From NCBI RefSeq assembly GCF_000972785.3, contig NZ_CP011253.3, forward strand, positions 62,001 through 126,000: DNA of 64,000 nucleotides, written 5' to 3'. Source of the stretch: Pandoraea oxalativorans (GTDB lineage Bacteria; Pseudomonadota; Gammaproteobacteria; Burkholderiales; Burkholderiaceae). The position numbers and the translations under genes are program-made. The notes below the pieces were generated by a model, which made no database searches, was not told the DNA's origin, and saw only the letters and a program-made list of their open reading frames with translations. This document shows, one piece after another, positions 25,753-34,670 of this stretch (position 1 is the stretch's first letter; every line of letters starts with the position of its first letter).

Positions 25753-28235
25753 GCGACGATCTGCAGAACGCCACGCTGCTCGATCTGTTCCGCATGGAGA
25801 CGGAGACGCAGGCGCAGGTTCTCGGCGACGGCTTGCTGGCGCTCGAACGTGCGCCTACCGACGCGGCGCGACTCGAAGCGTGCATGCGCGCCGCGCATTC
25901 GCTCAAGGGGGCTGCGCGCATCGTTGGCGTCGAGGCGGGTGTCTCGCTCGCGCATGTGCTTGAGGACGCATTCGTGGCGGCTCAGCACGGTGCGCTCGTA
26001 CTCAACGTATCGATCATCGATCGTCTGTTGCAGGGTGTCGATCTGCTCATGCGTCTCGCAAACCCACCCGGGCGCGACCCGAACTGGGCGCAAGGCGCAG
26101 GCAAGGCCGAGATCGACGGGTTCGTCTCATCGTTCGCCAGCGAGCTTTCGGCGTTGACGGGCGACGCATCGGATGCGCCGGATGCGCCGGGTGCGCCGGG
26201 GGCGTCCGGGGAACTCACGGTATTCGATTACGCCAGCTACGGCATGGAGACGACGGGGAGCGACGCTGCGAACGCCGAAGCATCTATCTCGCCTATCTCG
26301 CACATCTCGCAACAAATGCCTGCGTCCGACGACGGTCTCGTGCGGAACAGTCCCGCACTGCCGCGCGTCGTGGGGCACGTGGGGCCGACGACGCCTCCCG
26401 ACACACGTGACACGCGCGAGAACGACACCCCTACCACCGAGCCGGGCGTACACGCTGACATCGGCGATGGCGCTTCGCGTAGCTTGCGCGTTTCCGCCGA
26501 CAACCTCGACCGCCTGCTGCGGCTGTCCAGCGAGGCGCTGGTGGCATCGCGCTGGTCGCAACCGTTCGCGCAGTCGTTGCAACGCCTGAAACGGCATCAG
26601 CACGATGCGGGCGACGCGCTCGATCGCGTGAGTTCGGCGCTCGCCCAGGTGGCGGACCGTTCCGACGAAGACCGTCAGTTGTTGCTCTCGGCACTCGCAG
26701 ACCTGCGGCGCGCGCTCGGCGTCGGCGGTCAGTTGCTGGCCGAACAGATTCACGAACTGGACGACTTCGACCGGCGCTCGACGCAACTGTCGCAACGCCT
26801 GTACGACGAGGCGCTGGCGTGCCGCATGCGACCCATCGACGACCGCCTGGGTGGATTCGCCCGCATGGTGCGCGATCTGGGCCGCTCGCTCGGCAAACCG
26901 GCGAGGCTGGAGATTCGTGGCGCGGATACGCAGGTCGACCGCGACATTCTCGATCAGCTCGAAGCGCCGCTGGGGCATTTGCTGCGCAATGCCGTCGACC
27001 ACGGGCTGGAGCCTGCGGAAGTGCGTGCGGCGGCGGGCAAACCTGCCGAAGGCGTCATTACGCTCAGCGCTCGCCATAGCGCAGGCTTGCTGCTCGTGAG
27101 CGTGTCCGACGACGGCGCAGGCATCGACATCGAGCGCGTGCGCGAGGCGGTGGTCAGGCGCGGGCTCGTCGCGTTGGATACCGCGCGCCATCTCGACGAC
27201 AACGAGCTGCTGGAATTCCTGATGTTGCCTGGCTTCACGTTGCGCGACACGGTCACGGACGTTTCCGGGCGCGGCGTCGGCCTCGACGCGGTACGCGCAA
27301 TGGTCGCGATGGTGCGGGGCACCATACGCATCGAACACGCGCCCGGGCGCGGCACGAAGTTCATCCTGCAACTGCCGCTCACGCTGTCGGTGGTGCGCAG
27401 TCTGCTCGTCGAGATCGCGGGCGAGCCGTACGCGTTGCCGCTCGCCAGCCTGTCGCGCACGCTCGCGCTGCCGCAGGAAGACATCGACATGCTCGAAGGG
27501 CGTCCGCATTTCACGCTGGACGGCAAACAGATCGGACTCGTGAGTGCGCAGCAGGTGTTGTGCGGCACCGAACCGGCCGGTACCTCCGGCGATCAGCCGG
27601 TCGTGGTGTTCGGCGACGGCGAGGCACGCTACGGGCTGGCGGTCGACAAACTCCTCGGCGAGCGTATGCTCGTCGTGCAACCGCTCGATGCGCGGCTCGG
27701 CAAGTTGCCCAACATCGCCGCCGGGGCGCTGACGGAGGACGGCTCGCCGCTGCTCATCATCGATACGGCCGATCTGGTGCGCTCGATCGCGAAGGCCGTG
27801 GAAATGGGGTCGCTGGAGCGTTTGCCGATGCGTGCCGCCCAGACCGGCGGACGCGGTCGCAAACGGTTGCTGGTGGTGGACGACTCGCTCACCGTGCGCG
27901 AGCTTGAGCGCAAGCTGCTCGCCGCGCGCGGCTACGACGTGAGTGTCGCCGTCGACGGCATGGACGGCTGGAACGCAGTGCGCAGCGAAACGTTCGACAT
28001 GGTGATCACCGACGTCGACATGCCGCGCATGGACGGCATCGAGCTGGTGACCCTGATCAAACGCGACCCGCGCACGGCGGAATTGCCCGTCATGATCGTT
28101 TCATACAAGGATCGCGAGGAAGACCGGCAGCGCGGACTCGATGCGGGTGCCGATTATTACCTCGCGAAAGGCAGCTTCCATGACGACGCGCTGCTGCGCG
28201 CCGTCGTGGATCTCATCGGGGAGTCGGGGTCATGA
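25749..28235 (+). CDS. wspE: WspE: CheA-type hybrid histidine kinase with receiver domain
   Basis: 828 residues from the ATG at 25749. Order: HPt domain with phospho-accepting His50 (AHSLKGAAR), a long low-complexity linker (about 135-245), dimerisation/HATPase domain (about 246-560, with LLRNAVDHGLEP, DDGAGID, VSGRGVGLDAV and GRGTKF), CheW-like domain (about 560-690) and a C-terminal receiver with Asp755 (ITDVDMP). It phosphorylates WspR and WspF. The linker is longer than I expect for Pseudomonas WspE and contains a 9-bp tandem repeat. The frame is open further upstream, but the start at 25749 overlaps the wspD stop by 4 bp as elsewhere in the operon. Confidence 0.93.
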   Translation: MSDDLQNATLLDLFRMETETQAQVLGDGLLALERAPTDAARLEACMRAAHSLKGAARIVGVEAGVSLAHVLEDAFVAAQHGALVLNVSIIDRLLQGVDLLMRLANPPGRDPNWAQGAGKAEIDGFVSSFASELSALTGDASDAPDAPGAPGASGELTVFDYASYGMETTGSDAANAEASISPISHISQQMPASDDGLVRNSPALPRVVGHVGPTTPPDTRDTRENDTPTTEPGVHADIGDGASRSLRVSADNLDRLLRLSSEALVASRWSQPFAQSLQRLKRHQHDAGDALDRVSSALAQVADRSDEDRQLLLSALADLRRALGVGGQLLAEQIHELDDFDRRSTQLSQRLYDEALACRMRPIDDRLGGFARMVRDLGRSLGKPARLEIRGADTQVDRDILDQLEAPLGHLLRNAVDHGLEPAEVRAAAGKPAEGVITLSARHSAGLLLVSVSDDGAGIDIERVREAVVRRGLVALDTARHLDDNELLEFLMLPGFTLRDTVTDVSGRGVGLDAVRAMVAMVRGTIRIEHAPGRGTKFILQLPLTLSVVRSLLVEIAGEPYALPLASLSRTLALPQEDIDMLEGRPHFTLDGKQIGLVSAQQVLCGTEPAGTSGDQPVVVFGDGEARYGLAVDKLLGERMLVVQPLDARLGKLPNIAAGALTEDGSPLLIIDTADLVRSIAKAVEMGSLERLPMRAAQTGGRGRKRLLVVDDSLTVRELERKLLAARGYDVSVAVDGMDGWNAVRSETFDMVITDVDMPRMDGIELVTLIKRDPRTAELPVMIVSYKDREEDRQRGLDAGADYYLAKGSFHDDALLRAVVDLIGESGS
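26163..26207 (+). repeat. 9-bp tandem repeat inside wspE
   Basis: Five units related to GATGCGCCG (26163-26207, outer ones degenerate) encode an Asp/Ala/Pro/Gly stretch in the HPt-kinase linker. Length change here would stay in frame. Confidence 0.7.
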
Positions 28236-29239
28236 AAATCGGCATCGTGAACGATTCGGTCATCGCGGTGGAGGCGTTGCGCCGCACACTTGCGCAGCGT
28301 CCGGGCCTGGAAGTGGCGTGGGTCGCGCACGACGGCGCACAGGCGGTGCGGATGTGCGCGCCTGTGCCCCCCGACCTCGTGCTGATGGATCTCGTCATGC
28401 CGGTCATGGACGGCGTGGCGGCGACGCGCGAAATCATGCGTCGCACACCATGCCCGATTCTGATCGTGACGTCGGATGTCGGCCATCACGCGAGCCTCGT
28501 GTTCGACGCGATGGGGGCCGGTGCGGTCGATGCCGTCGATACGCCCGTGTTGGGGGCGGCGGAACTGGCGCGTCCGGCCTCGTCGTTGCTCGCGAAGATC
28601 GAGGCTGTGGCGGCGCAGCAGGCCGACGCCCGCATACCGCAGACGGTTGTGACGCCGCGCGTCGTACCCGAGACGGACGCGTTGGTGGCCATCGGTGCGT
28701 CGGCAGGCGGTCCGGCCGCACTGGCGACCTTGCTCGGACGCCTGCCTGAGAACTTCGCGGCGGGTGTGATCGTCGTACAGCATGTGGACGACGCCTTCGC
28801 ACCCGGGATGGCGGCGTGGCTCGACCAGCAGACGCCGCTTTGCGTGCGGCTGGTGGAGGCGGGCGAGCGTCCAGCGGCGGGCGCGGTCCTGCTCGCGGGG
28901 GGAAACCGTCACCTGCGAGTGGACGCCGGTGGTCGCTGCGTGTTTACCGACGAGCCCAGGGATGCGGTGTATCGTCCGTCTATCGACGTCTTCCTGCGCA
29001 GCGTCGCCGAGAACTGGCGCTCGCGTGCGGTTGGCGTGCTTCTGACGGGCATGGGCCGCGACGGCGCCGCAGGGCTGGGTGCCATGCGCACGCAGGGCTT
29101 CACGACCATTGCGCAGGATCGCGCGACGAGCGCGGTGTACGGCATGCCGAAGGCGGCAGCCGAAGCCGGTGCCGCGTCGCAAATCCTGCCGCTGAACATC
29201 ATCGCGCCACAATTGGTGACGCTGTTCGGCACCGTATGA
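28232..29239 (+). CDS. wspF: WspF: CheB-type methylesterase response regulator
   Basis: 335 residues: receiver domain (1-120) with phospho-accepting Asp53 (LMDLVMP), and a methylesterase domain (about 148-335) with the catalytic set Ser157 (GASAGGP), His184 (VQHVDD) and Asp277 (GMGRDGAAG). It removes methyl groups from WspA and thereby resets signalling; loss of WspF gives high c-di-GMP wrinkly variants in Pseudomonas and Burkholderia (known). Here the gene is intact. The start overlaps wspE by 4 bp. Confidence 0.93.
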   Translation: MKIGIVNDSVIAVEALRRTLAQRPGLEVAWVAHDGAQAVRMCAPVPPDLVLMDLVMPVMDGVAATREIMRRTPCPILIVTSDVGHHASLVFDAMGAGAVDAVDTPVLGAAELARPASSLLAKIEAVAAQQADARIPQTVVTPRVVPETDALVAIGASAGGPAALATLLGRLPENFAAGVIVVQHVDDAFAPGMAAWLDQQTPLCVRLVEAGERPAAGAVLLAGGNRHLRVDAGGRCVFTDEPRDAVYRPSIDVFLRSVAENWRSRAVGVLLTGMGRDGAAGLGAMRTQGFTTIAQDRATSAVYGMPKAAAEAGAASQILPLNIIAPQLVTLFGTV

Positions 29240-29270
29240 CTGTGGGACAAAAACAGAGGGACGAATAACG

Positions 29271-30314
29271 ATGACGACAACCCCGCGCCAACCCAAACCG
29301 GCCACGCCGCCCATCGGCACCGCGAGCAGTCTGAGCGAATCGTCGGCGATGGTGTTGCTCGTCGACGATCAGGCGATGGTAGGCGAAGCGATTCGCCGCG
29401 CGCTGACCGGCGAAGCGAACATCGATTTTCACTATTGCGCGAATCCGGACGATGCGCTGCGTGTTGCCGAACAGACGCGCCCGACCGTGATCCTCCAGGA
29501 TCTCGTGATGCCGGGCACCGACGGGTTGTCGCTGGTGCGTCAGTACCGCGCAAGTCCGCTCACGCGCGACATCCCGATCATCGTACTCTCGACCAAGGAA
29601 GAGCCGACGATCAAGCGCGAGGCGTTCGCGGCGGGGGCGAACGACTATCTGGTCAAGCTGCCCGACACCATCGAGCTGGTCGCCCGCATTCGCTACCATT
29701 CGCGTTCGTACATGAACCTGCTTCAGCGCGACGAAGCGTACCGGGCGCTGCGCGAGAGCCAGCAACAACTGCTGGAGACGAATCTGGAGTTGCAGCGGCT
29801 GACGCATTCCGACGGCCTCACCGGGCTGGCAAACCGTCGTTACTTCGACGAGTACTTCGGTGCGGAATGGCGTCGTGCCTTGCGCGAGCAACGCGAGATG
29901 GCGTTGCTGATGATCGACGTCGACAACTTCAAGATCTACAACGATACCTACGGCCACATTGCGGGCGACGACGTGTTGCGCCGCGTGGCACGCACCATGG
30001 CGGAAGCGGCGGCACGTCCGGCCGATCTTGCGGCGCGTTTCGGCGGCGAGGAGTTCGTGATGGTGCTGCCGAATACGTCGGCCACCGGCGCGGCGGCAAT
30101 TGCCGAGAAGGTGCGCGCGCAGATCGAAGCGATGGCAATTCCGCACGTGGGGTCGGCCAACGGCCGACACGTGACGATCAGTCTCGGCGGCGCGGCGCTG
30201 GTGCCGCGCACGCACATGGCGTCGACCTCGTTGATCGAGTCGGCGGATCTGGCGCTCTATCGCGCCAAACAACAGGGCAAGAATCGCGTGGAGATGCAGC
30301 CGGGCGCTTCCTGA
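29271..30314 (+). CDS. wspR: WspR: receiver-GGDEF diguanylate cyclase
   Basis: 347 residues: receiver (about 26-145) with phospho-accepting Asp77 (LQDLVMPG), a coiled-coil linker (about 150-180) and a GGDEF domain with the active GGEEF at 258-262. The inhibitory I-site RxxD is present as RPAD at 249-252, five residues before the active site, so product inhibition is expected. Phosphorylation by WspE should promote assembly and c-di-GMP synthesis. The start at 29271 has GAGGGACG upstream; it follows wspF by 31 bp. Confidence 0.94.
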   Translation: MTTTPRQPKPATPPIGTASSLSESSAMVLLVDDQAMVGEAIRRALTGEANIDFHYCANPDDALRVAEQTRPTVILQDLVMPGTDGLSLVRQYRASPLTRDIPIIVLSTKEEPTIKREAFAAGANDYLVKLPDTIELVARIRYHSRSYMNLLQRDEAYRALRESQQQLLETNLELQRLTHSDGLTGLANRRYFDEYFGAEWRRALREQREMALLMIDVDNFKIYNDTYGHIAGDDVLRRVARTMAEAAARPADLAARFGGEEFVMVLPNTSATGAAAIAEKVRAQIEAMAIPHVGSANGRHVTISLGGAALVPRTHMASTSLIESADLALYRAKQQGKNRVEMQPGAS

Positions 30315-30329
30315 GCCTGAGGAGGGTGC

Positions 30330-31079
30330 ATGACCTTCGAGCTGTTCTATTGGCCGGGCCTGCAAGGGCGCGGCGAGTTTGTCCGCCTCGCCTTCGAGGC
30401 CAGCGGTACGCCGTATGTCGAGATCGTTCAGGAGGACGGCCCGGGTCAGGGCATGGACGGTCTGCTGCACACGATGGACGATCCGGCCTGCATGGATCCG
30501 CCCTTCGCGCCGCCTTTCCTGCGCATCCGACACCCGTCCGGCGACGAACTGATAGGACAGACGGCGAACATCCTCGCGTATCTCGGACCGTTGCTGGGTC
30601 TCGTGGGCGAGTCGCCCCGGGCGCGCCGCTGGGTCAATCAGTTGCAACTGACGCTGGCCGACCTCGTCGCGGAGGTACACGACGGTCATCATCCCATTGC
30701 CAGTCGTCTCTATTACAGCAATCAGAAGACGGAGGCGCGTAAGCGGACTGCGGACCTGATCGAGTACCGTCTGCCCAAATTCTTCGGGTATTTCGAACGC
30801 GTGCTGGCGAACAATCCGAACGCAGGGGGATGGCTCAGCGAAGCCGCGATGTCGTACGCCGACCTGTCGCTGTTTCAGGTGATCGAGGGCTTGTATTACG
30901 CGTTTCCCCGCGCGATGTCGGGATTTGCGAGGGCGTTCCCGCGCTGTCAGTCGGTGCGCGACGCCGTTGCTCGCGAGCCGCTGGTTGCCGCCTATCTGAA
31001 GTCGTCGCGACGCATCGCGTTCAACACCACGGGCATCTTCCGGCACTACAAGGAACTGGATCGCAATTCACCCTTCTGA
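30330..31079 (+). CDS. Glutathione S-transferase-like protein
   Basis: 249 residues: an N-terminal thioredoxin-like domain (ELFYWPGLQGRGEFVRLAFEA, with Tyr7 in the usual catalytic position; glutathione-site IGQTANILAYLG at about 70-82) and an all-helical C-terminal domain (about 90-230, with MSYADLSLFQVIEGL). It lies only 15 bp after wspR with its own GGAGG, so it may be read from the wsp transcript. I know of no role for a GST in Wsp signalling; it may be a passenger. Confidence 0.85.
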   Translation: MTFELFYWPGLQGRGEFVRLAFEASGTPYVEIVQEDGPGQGMDGLLHTMDDPACMDPPFAPPFLRIRHPSGDELIGQTANILAYLGPLLGLVGESPRARRWVNQLQLTLADLVAEVHDGHHPIASRLYYSNQKTEARKRTADLIEYRLPKFFGYFERVLANNPNAGGWLSEAAMSYADLSLFQVIEGLYYAFPRAMSGFARAFPRCQSVRDAVAREPLVAAYLKSSRRIAFNTTGIFRHYKELDRNSPF

Positions 31080-31110
31080 TGCCCTTTTTGCCGCCTGCAT
31101 GACGCCATGC

Positions 31111-31767
31111 TTACTCCGGCAGCGAGGTATCCCCGGCGTTGAGCGGGCGCTGCATCAGTACGGTGTCGACCCAACGGCCGAATTTGAAGCCGACGGACTT
31201 GAGCGTGCCCGCGTGCTCGAAACCGCAAGCGGCGTGCAGTCCGAGCGACGCCCGATTGCCGCTGTCGCCGACGTTCGCAATCAGTTGCCGCCACGGGCCG
31301 CCCTCGCACCGCGCGATGAGCGTGAGCAGCAGCGTACGTCCGACCCCTTGTCCGATGGCGTCGGCGGCGATGTACACCGAGTCTTCCAGCGTGAAGCGAT
31401 AGGCCGAACGGGGACGGTAATGCGTGGCGTACGCATAGCCGAGCACCTTGCCCTCATGTTCCGCCACGAGATACGGCAGACCTGCGTCGAGAACCTTCGC
31501 GCAGCGCGCACGCATCTCCGCCTCGTCGGGCGGCACTTCTTCGAACGACGCCGAGCCGGTCATCACGTGATGGGCATAGATGGCCGTGATGGCGGGCAGA
31601 TCGCCGTCTCGCACCGGACGCACGTTGCAAGCGCAGCGCGCGAGTTCGGTGCCCACGCATCGGGATGCGGTCGATGCGGTCGATGCGGACGATACGGTCG
31701 AGACGGGATCCGTCGACGACGAGCATGACGACGGCGGGCGGCAGGAGTGAGCGGGACGGGACGACAT
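31111..31767 (-). CDS. GNAT acetyltransferase, phosphinothricin-type
   Basis: 218 residues from the ATG at 31767. The GNAT domain (about 48-210) has AITAIYAHHVMTGSASFEE, EGKVLGYAYATHYRPRSAYRFTLEDSVYI and the acetyl-CoA loop QGVGRTLL, typical of the phosphinothricin/methionine sulfoximine acetyltransferase (Pat/MddA) subfamily. The first 45 residues are Ser/Thr/Ala-rich, partly from a 9-bp tandem repeat, and absent from usual family members (about 170-180 aa); a start within or after the repeat cannot be excluded. It is convergent with the GST gene. Confidence 0.82.
   Translation of the reverse strand: MSSRPAHSCRPPSSCSSSTDPVSTVSSASTASTASRCVGTELARCACNVRPVRDGDLPAITAIYAHHVMTGSASFEEVPPDEAEMRARCAKVLDAGLPYLVAEHEGKVLGYAYATHYRPRSAYRFTLEDSVYIAADAIGQGVGRTLLLTLIARCEGGPWRQLIANVGDSGNRASLGLHAACGFEHAGTLKSVGFKFGRWVDTVLMQRPLNAGDTSLPE
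31664..31699 (-). repeat. 9-bp tandem repeat in the GNAT N-terminus
   Basis: Four units of GATGCGGTC (last two with single changes), 31664-31699. On the minus strand they encode the Ser/Thr/Ala run before the GNAT domain. Confidence 0.7.
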
Positions 31768-31904
31768 ACCAAAGAACCAGTAGCGTGGGAATTCAGGACG
31801 AGCCGGTCTTCCGGTTCGCGACTGTTGGCAGTGTGCGCCGCGACGTTCTATAAGAAAAGCTTGTGCAGATTATGCGTTGCATAAGTCATGCTTTGAGATG
31901 TGGC

Positions 31905-33374
31905 TCATGTCGCTTTCGACGTCTTCTCGCTCGCTGGGTCACCTGGCGGATCATCCGCTTGCGGCGGCACGCCACCGGCCCGCTGGACGGCGTCGCCGCC
32001 CGCAGCGCCTGCCCCATCCGATGCGCCCGGTTCGGCATTCATCGCGTCGAGCCGGGCACGCACGAAGCCGATGTGTTCGCGAAGTACGTAAAACTGATCG
32101 GCATAAGCGAGCGGAATTTTCAGCCGGTTGACGGCGGCCTCGACGGCGTCGAGCCGGTGCCGCAGTTGCTGGTATTCCGTGTGAGCGTCGTCGGCCAGCG
32201 CCTCGCGCTCCAGCGCGATGAGCGCACCGTACCAGCGATACAGCCGCGACTTCACACGCCAGCTATACAGCGACGGCACCAGCCGGAACGCCGGAATCAG
32301 CACCACGATGATCGGCACGAGCAGCACGACGATCCGGTCCGCGAGGCTCGCAATCCAGAAAGGCAGGTGCCGGTACAGGAATCCCTTGCCCGACTTGTAG
32401 TAACGCGCGGCGTCGTCGGAAATCGGGAACTCGTGCACCTGTGCGGACGGAAATTCGCCTGCGCGCTGCAACAGGTTGGCTTTGCCGTGGACCTCGCGCG
32501 CCGCCTCGATAAGCAGATCGGAGAGCGCCGGATGCAGACTTTCACGTGCGACGAGTTCGACCGTCGGGCTGATGACGTGCACCGGCTGCGCGGGTAGATT
32601 GCGGCCGAGATCGAAGACCCCGCGCGGCAGCGTCAACTGATTCAGATAGGTGAAGCGGCGCGTGTAGGCGTCGGCTTGCGCAAAGTCCATCAGCCGCACG
32701 CCGGGCGTGCGAATCAGCTTGCCCATCGTCGGGCCGGTGGCGGTGTCGCCGGTGAGCATCGCGGCATCGACACGTCCGTCGATCAGCGCTTGCGCAGCTT
32801 CTTGCCCGTCGTAAGCGGTGAGTTTGGTCGGGCCGCCTGGCTCGATGCCGTTCGCCTTGAGCAGGGTGAGCGACAACGCGCGCGCCCCGCTGCCTTCACG
32901 GCCAATGGCGATGCGCTTACCCGCGAAGTCGGAGAGCTTCGTTACGCGATCGCCGCGATAGAAGACGGAAATCGGCGCGTAGAACATGCTGCCGAGCGAG
33001 ACCAGTCCCTCGGTATCGAGCCCCTGCGACACGCCGCCCTGCACGAGGCCGAGGTCGACATTCTGCTTGTCGTCGGCCAGGCGCTCGACGTTCTGACGAG
33101 AGCCTTCCGAGGTCAGCACGTTGAGCGTGATGCCATCGCGCGCGAGGATGGTTTTGTAACGTTGCGCGGCGCTCCAGAACGAACTGCCTTCCGGTCCGGC
33201 GCTCAGCGTGACGGTGCGTGGCGGGGCCGGTTGCACGAGCCAGACGGCGAGCCAGATGGCCGCAATCGCGATGAGCACCACGGGGCCGAAGGAGACGGCG
33301 AGATCTCGCCAGGAAATCGCGACAAAGCGCGCACGGAGTCGCCGGTGGGCAGGTTGGTTAGAGTCAGTCGTCAT
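31905..33374 (-). CDS. TAXI-family solute-binding protein, membrane-anchored
   Basis: 489 residues. A membrane helix at about 27-47 is followed by a TAXI (TRAP-associated extracytoplasmic immunogenic) ligand-binding domain at about 52-320 (VTLSAGPEGSSFWSAAQRYKT, then GKRIAIGREGSGARALSLTLL). A second membrane helix (about 343-368) leads to a C-terminal region (about 375-489) with a helical, charged segment and a Pro/Gly/Ala-rich end. Normal TAXI proteins are secreted, about 320 residues, and act with TRAP permeases; no permease gene is adjacent. The layout suggests a tethered receptor with a cytoplasmic tail, not a diffusible binding protein (inference). Confidence 0.85.
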   Translation of the reverse strand: MTTDSNQPAHRRLRARFVAISWRDLAVSFGPVVLIAIAAIWLAVWLVQPAPPRTVTLSAGPEGSSFWSAAQRYKTILARDGITLNVLTSEGSRQNVERLADDKQNVDLGLVQGGVSQGLDTEGLVSLGSMFYAPISVFYRGDRVTKLSDFAGKRIAIGREGSGARALSLTLLKANGIEPGGPTKLTAYDGQEAAQALIDGRVDAAMLTGDTATGPTMGKLIRTPGVRLMDFAQADAYTRRFTYLNQLTLPRGVFDLGRNLPAQPVHVISPTVELVARESLHPALSDLLIEAAREVHGKANLLQRAGEFPSAQVHEFPISDDAARYYKSGKGFLYRHLPFWIASLADRIVVLLVPIIVVLIPAFRLVPSLYSWRVKSRLYRWYGALIALEREALADDAHTEYQQLRHRLDAVEAAVNRLKIPLAYADQFYVLREHIGFVRARLDAMNAEPGASDGAGAAGGDAVQRAGGVPPQADDPPGDPASEKTSKAT

Positions 33375-33482
33375 GAATTGATCGGGCGGGCTTAGCCAAC
33401 GGGTCCAACATTCGGCCGATCATACGCCATCTACGGTGTCGTTCCCGATGCCGGACCCAAGCCGTCCGTCCGCATCCTCAAT

Positions 33483-34403
33483 TCATCGATTCGCCAGACT
33501 CTGCGCGAGTTGTTTCCACAGATGGTCGGCTGCGGGTGAGAGGCGGCGTCCCACGCGGGTCATCATCTGGCTGGAGAAACCGGCGGCAATCGGGTGATCG
33601 ATGGGCACCGCGACCAGTTCGCCGAGTTCGATGCCGCGCCGCGCGGTAATGGCCGACATGAAGGCGACACCCAGACCGGCAGCGGCAAGCGTCTGCGCCG
33701 TATTGAACAGATCGACGCGATACGCAGGCGTCACGTTCAGGCGCGCCGTGTCGAGCACCGAGTGCACGAAGTGCTGCACGCCATGGGCTTCGGTCATGAA
33801 AATGAGCCGCTCGTGCACCAGTTCCGAGGGCGGCACGCGCTCCATTTTCGCGAAGCGATGCGTGGGCGCGACCACAGCGCACAAGGCCTTGGCGGCAAAC
33901 GGATGGATGCGCATGGCCGGGTCGTCGTCCGAACGGGCGCACAGGCCGATGTCGACCACGTCGTCGCGCACCAGCGAGAGCACCGCCGGTGTGGGGCCGG
34001 AGCGGATTTCGACAAGGATGTCCGGATAGCTCATCGAGAAGCGCTGCAACGCCTGCGCGATCAGGCGTCCGATAAACCCTTCGCCCACGCCGATGGCGAC
34101 ACGGCCGCGCTTGAGATGCCGGTACTCCTCCAATCGCGCCGACAGGTCACGCTGACGCCGCTGGCCGTCGCGGTAATAGTCGATGAGCACCTGACCGATT
34201 TCGGTGACGATCACGTTGCGTCCGCGCCGCTCGATGAGCGGAAAGCGCAACCGACGCTCCAGCGCCGCAATCTGTCGGCTGACGACGGACGGGTTCACGC
34301 CGAGCGACTCGGCGGCCATGCGGACGCCCCCGGTCGAGGCGATCTCGGCGAGATATTTGAGCGGACGCTCGCCAATGTCGTCCATCCACGATTCGTTGTT
34401 CAT
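33483..34403 (-). CDS. LysR-family transcriptional regulator
   Basis: 306 residues from ATG 34403. N-terminal winged helix (LKYLAEIASTGGVRMAAESLG, then VNPSVVSRQIAALERRL) and an effector domain (RVAIGVGEGFIGRL onward). The upstream in-frame start at 34589 would add 62 residues unlike the family and run through a probable operator. It is divergent from an amidohydrolase-MFS operon, which it most likely regulates through the dyad at 34570-34588. Confidence 0.9.
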   Translation of the reverse strand: MNNESWMDDIGERPLKYLAEIASTGGVRMAAESLGVNPSVVSRQIAALERRLRFPLIERRGRNVIVTEIGQVLIDYYRDGQRRQRDLSARLEEYRHLKRGRVAIGVGEGFIGRLIAQALQRFSMSYPDILVEIRSGPTPAVLSLVRDDVVDIGLCARSDDDPAMRIHPFAAKALCAVVAPTHRFAKMERVPPSELVHERLIFMTEAHGVQHFVHSVLDTARLNVTPAYRVDLFNTAQTLAAAGLGVAFMSAITARRGIELGELVAVPIDHPIAAGFSSQMMTRVGRRLSPAADHLWKQLAQSLANR

Positions 34404-34569
34404 GTTTGTTTCACTGTTGCGTTCGCCCGCATGCACAGGTCCGGGCAGGGGCGCGGGCAATGATCGCCAAGGTGCGCACATGCCTTCCGGCATCAACGGC
34501 AACCTTCTGAATTCACAATGGTTTTGCTTGCCGATGCCGACATCCGGCCTACCTTGCCGCTTCAGGCAT

Positions 34570-34588
34570 TGTTGCCTTGAAAGCAACA
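34570..34588. promoter_or_regulatory. 19-bp dyad, probable LysR operator
   Basis: TGTTGC-N7-GCAACA (34570-34588), with the T-N11-A pattern, in the spacer between the LysR gene and the amidohydrolase operon. Confidence 0.5.
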
Positions 34589-34670
34589 TTTTGACTTGCC
34601 AAGGGTCATCGGTGGGAAATTTCGTCGGTGCAATACTCCGCGTTAATCAAAAACTAGAGAGGGGCCCCCG

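Noticed and set aside
26163..31699. 9-bp repeats in wspE and the GNAT gene as a CRISPR or mobile-element remnant
   Set aside because: Units are short, tandem, in-frame and coding; no spacers or flanking repeats.
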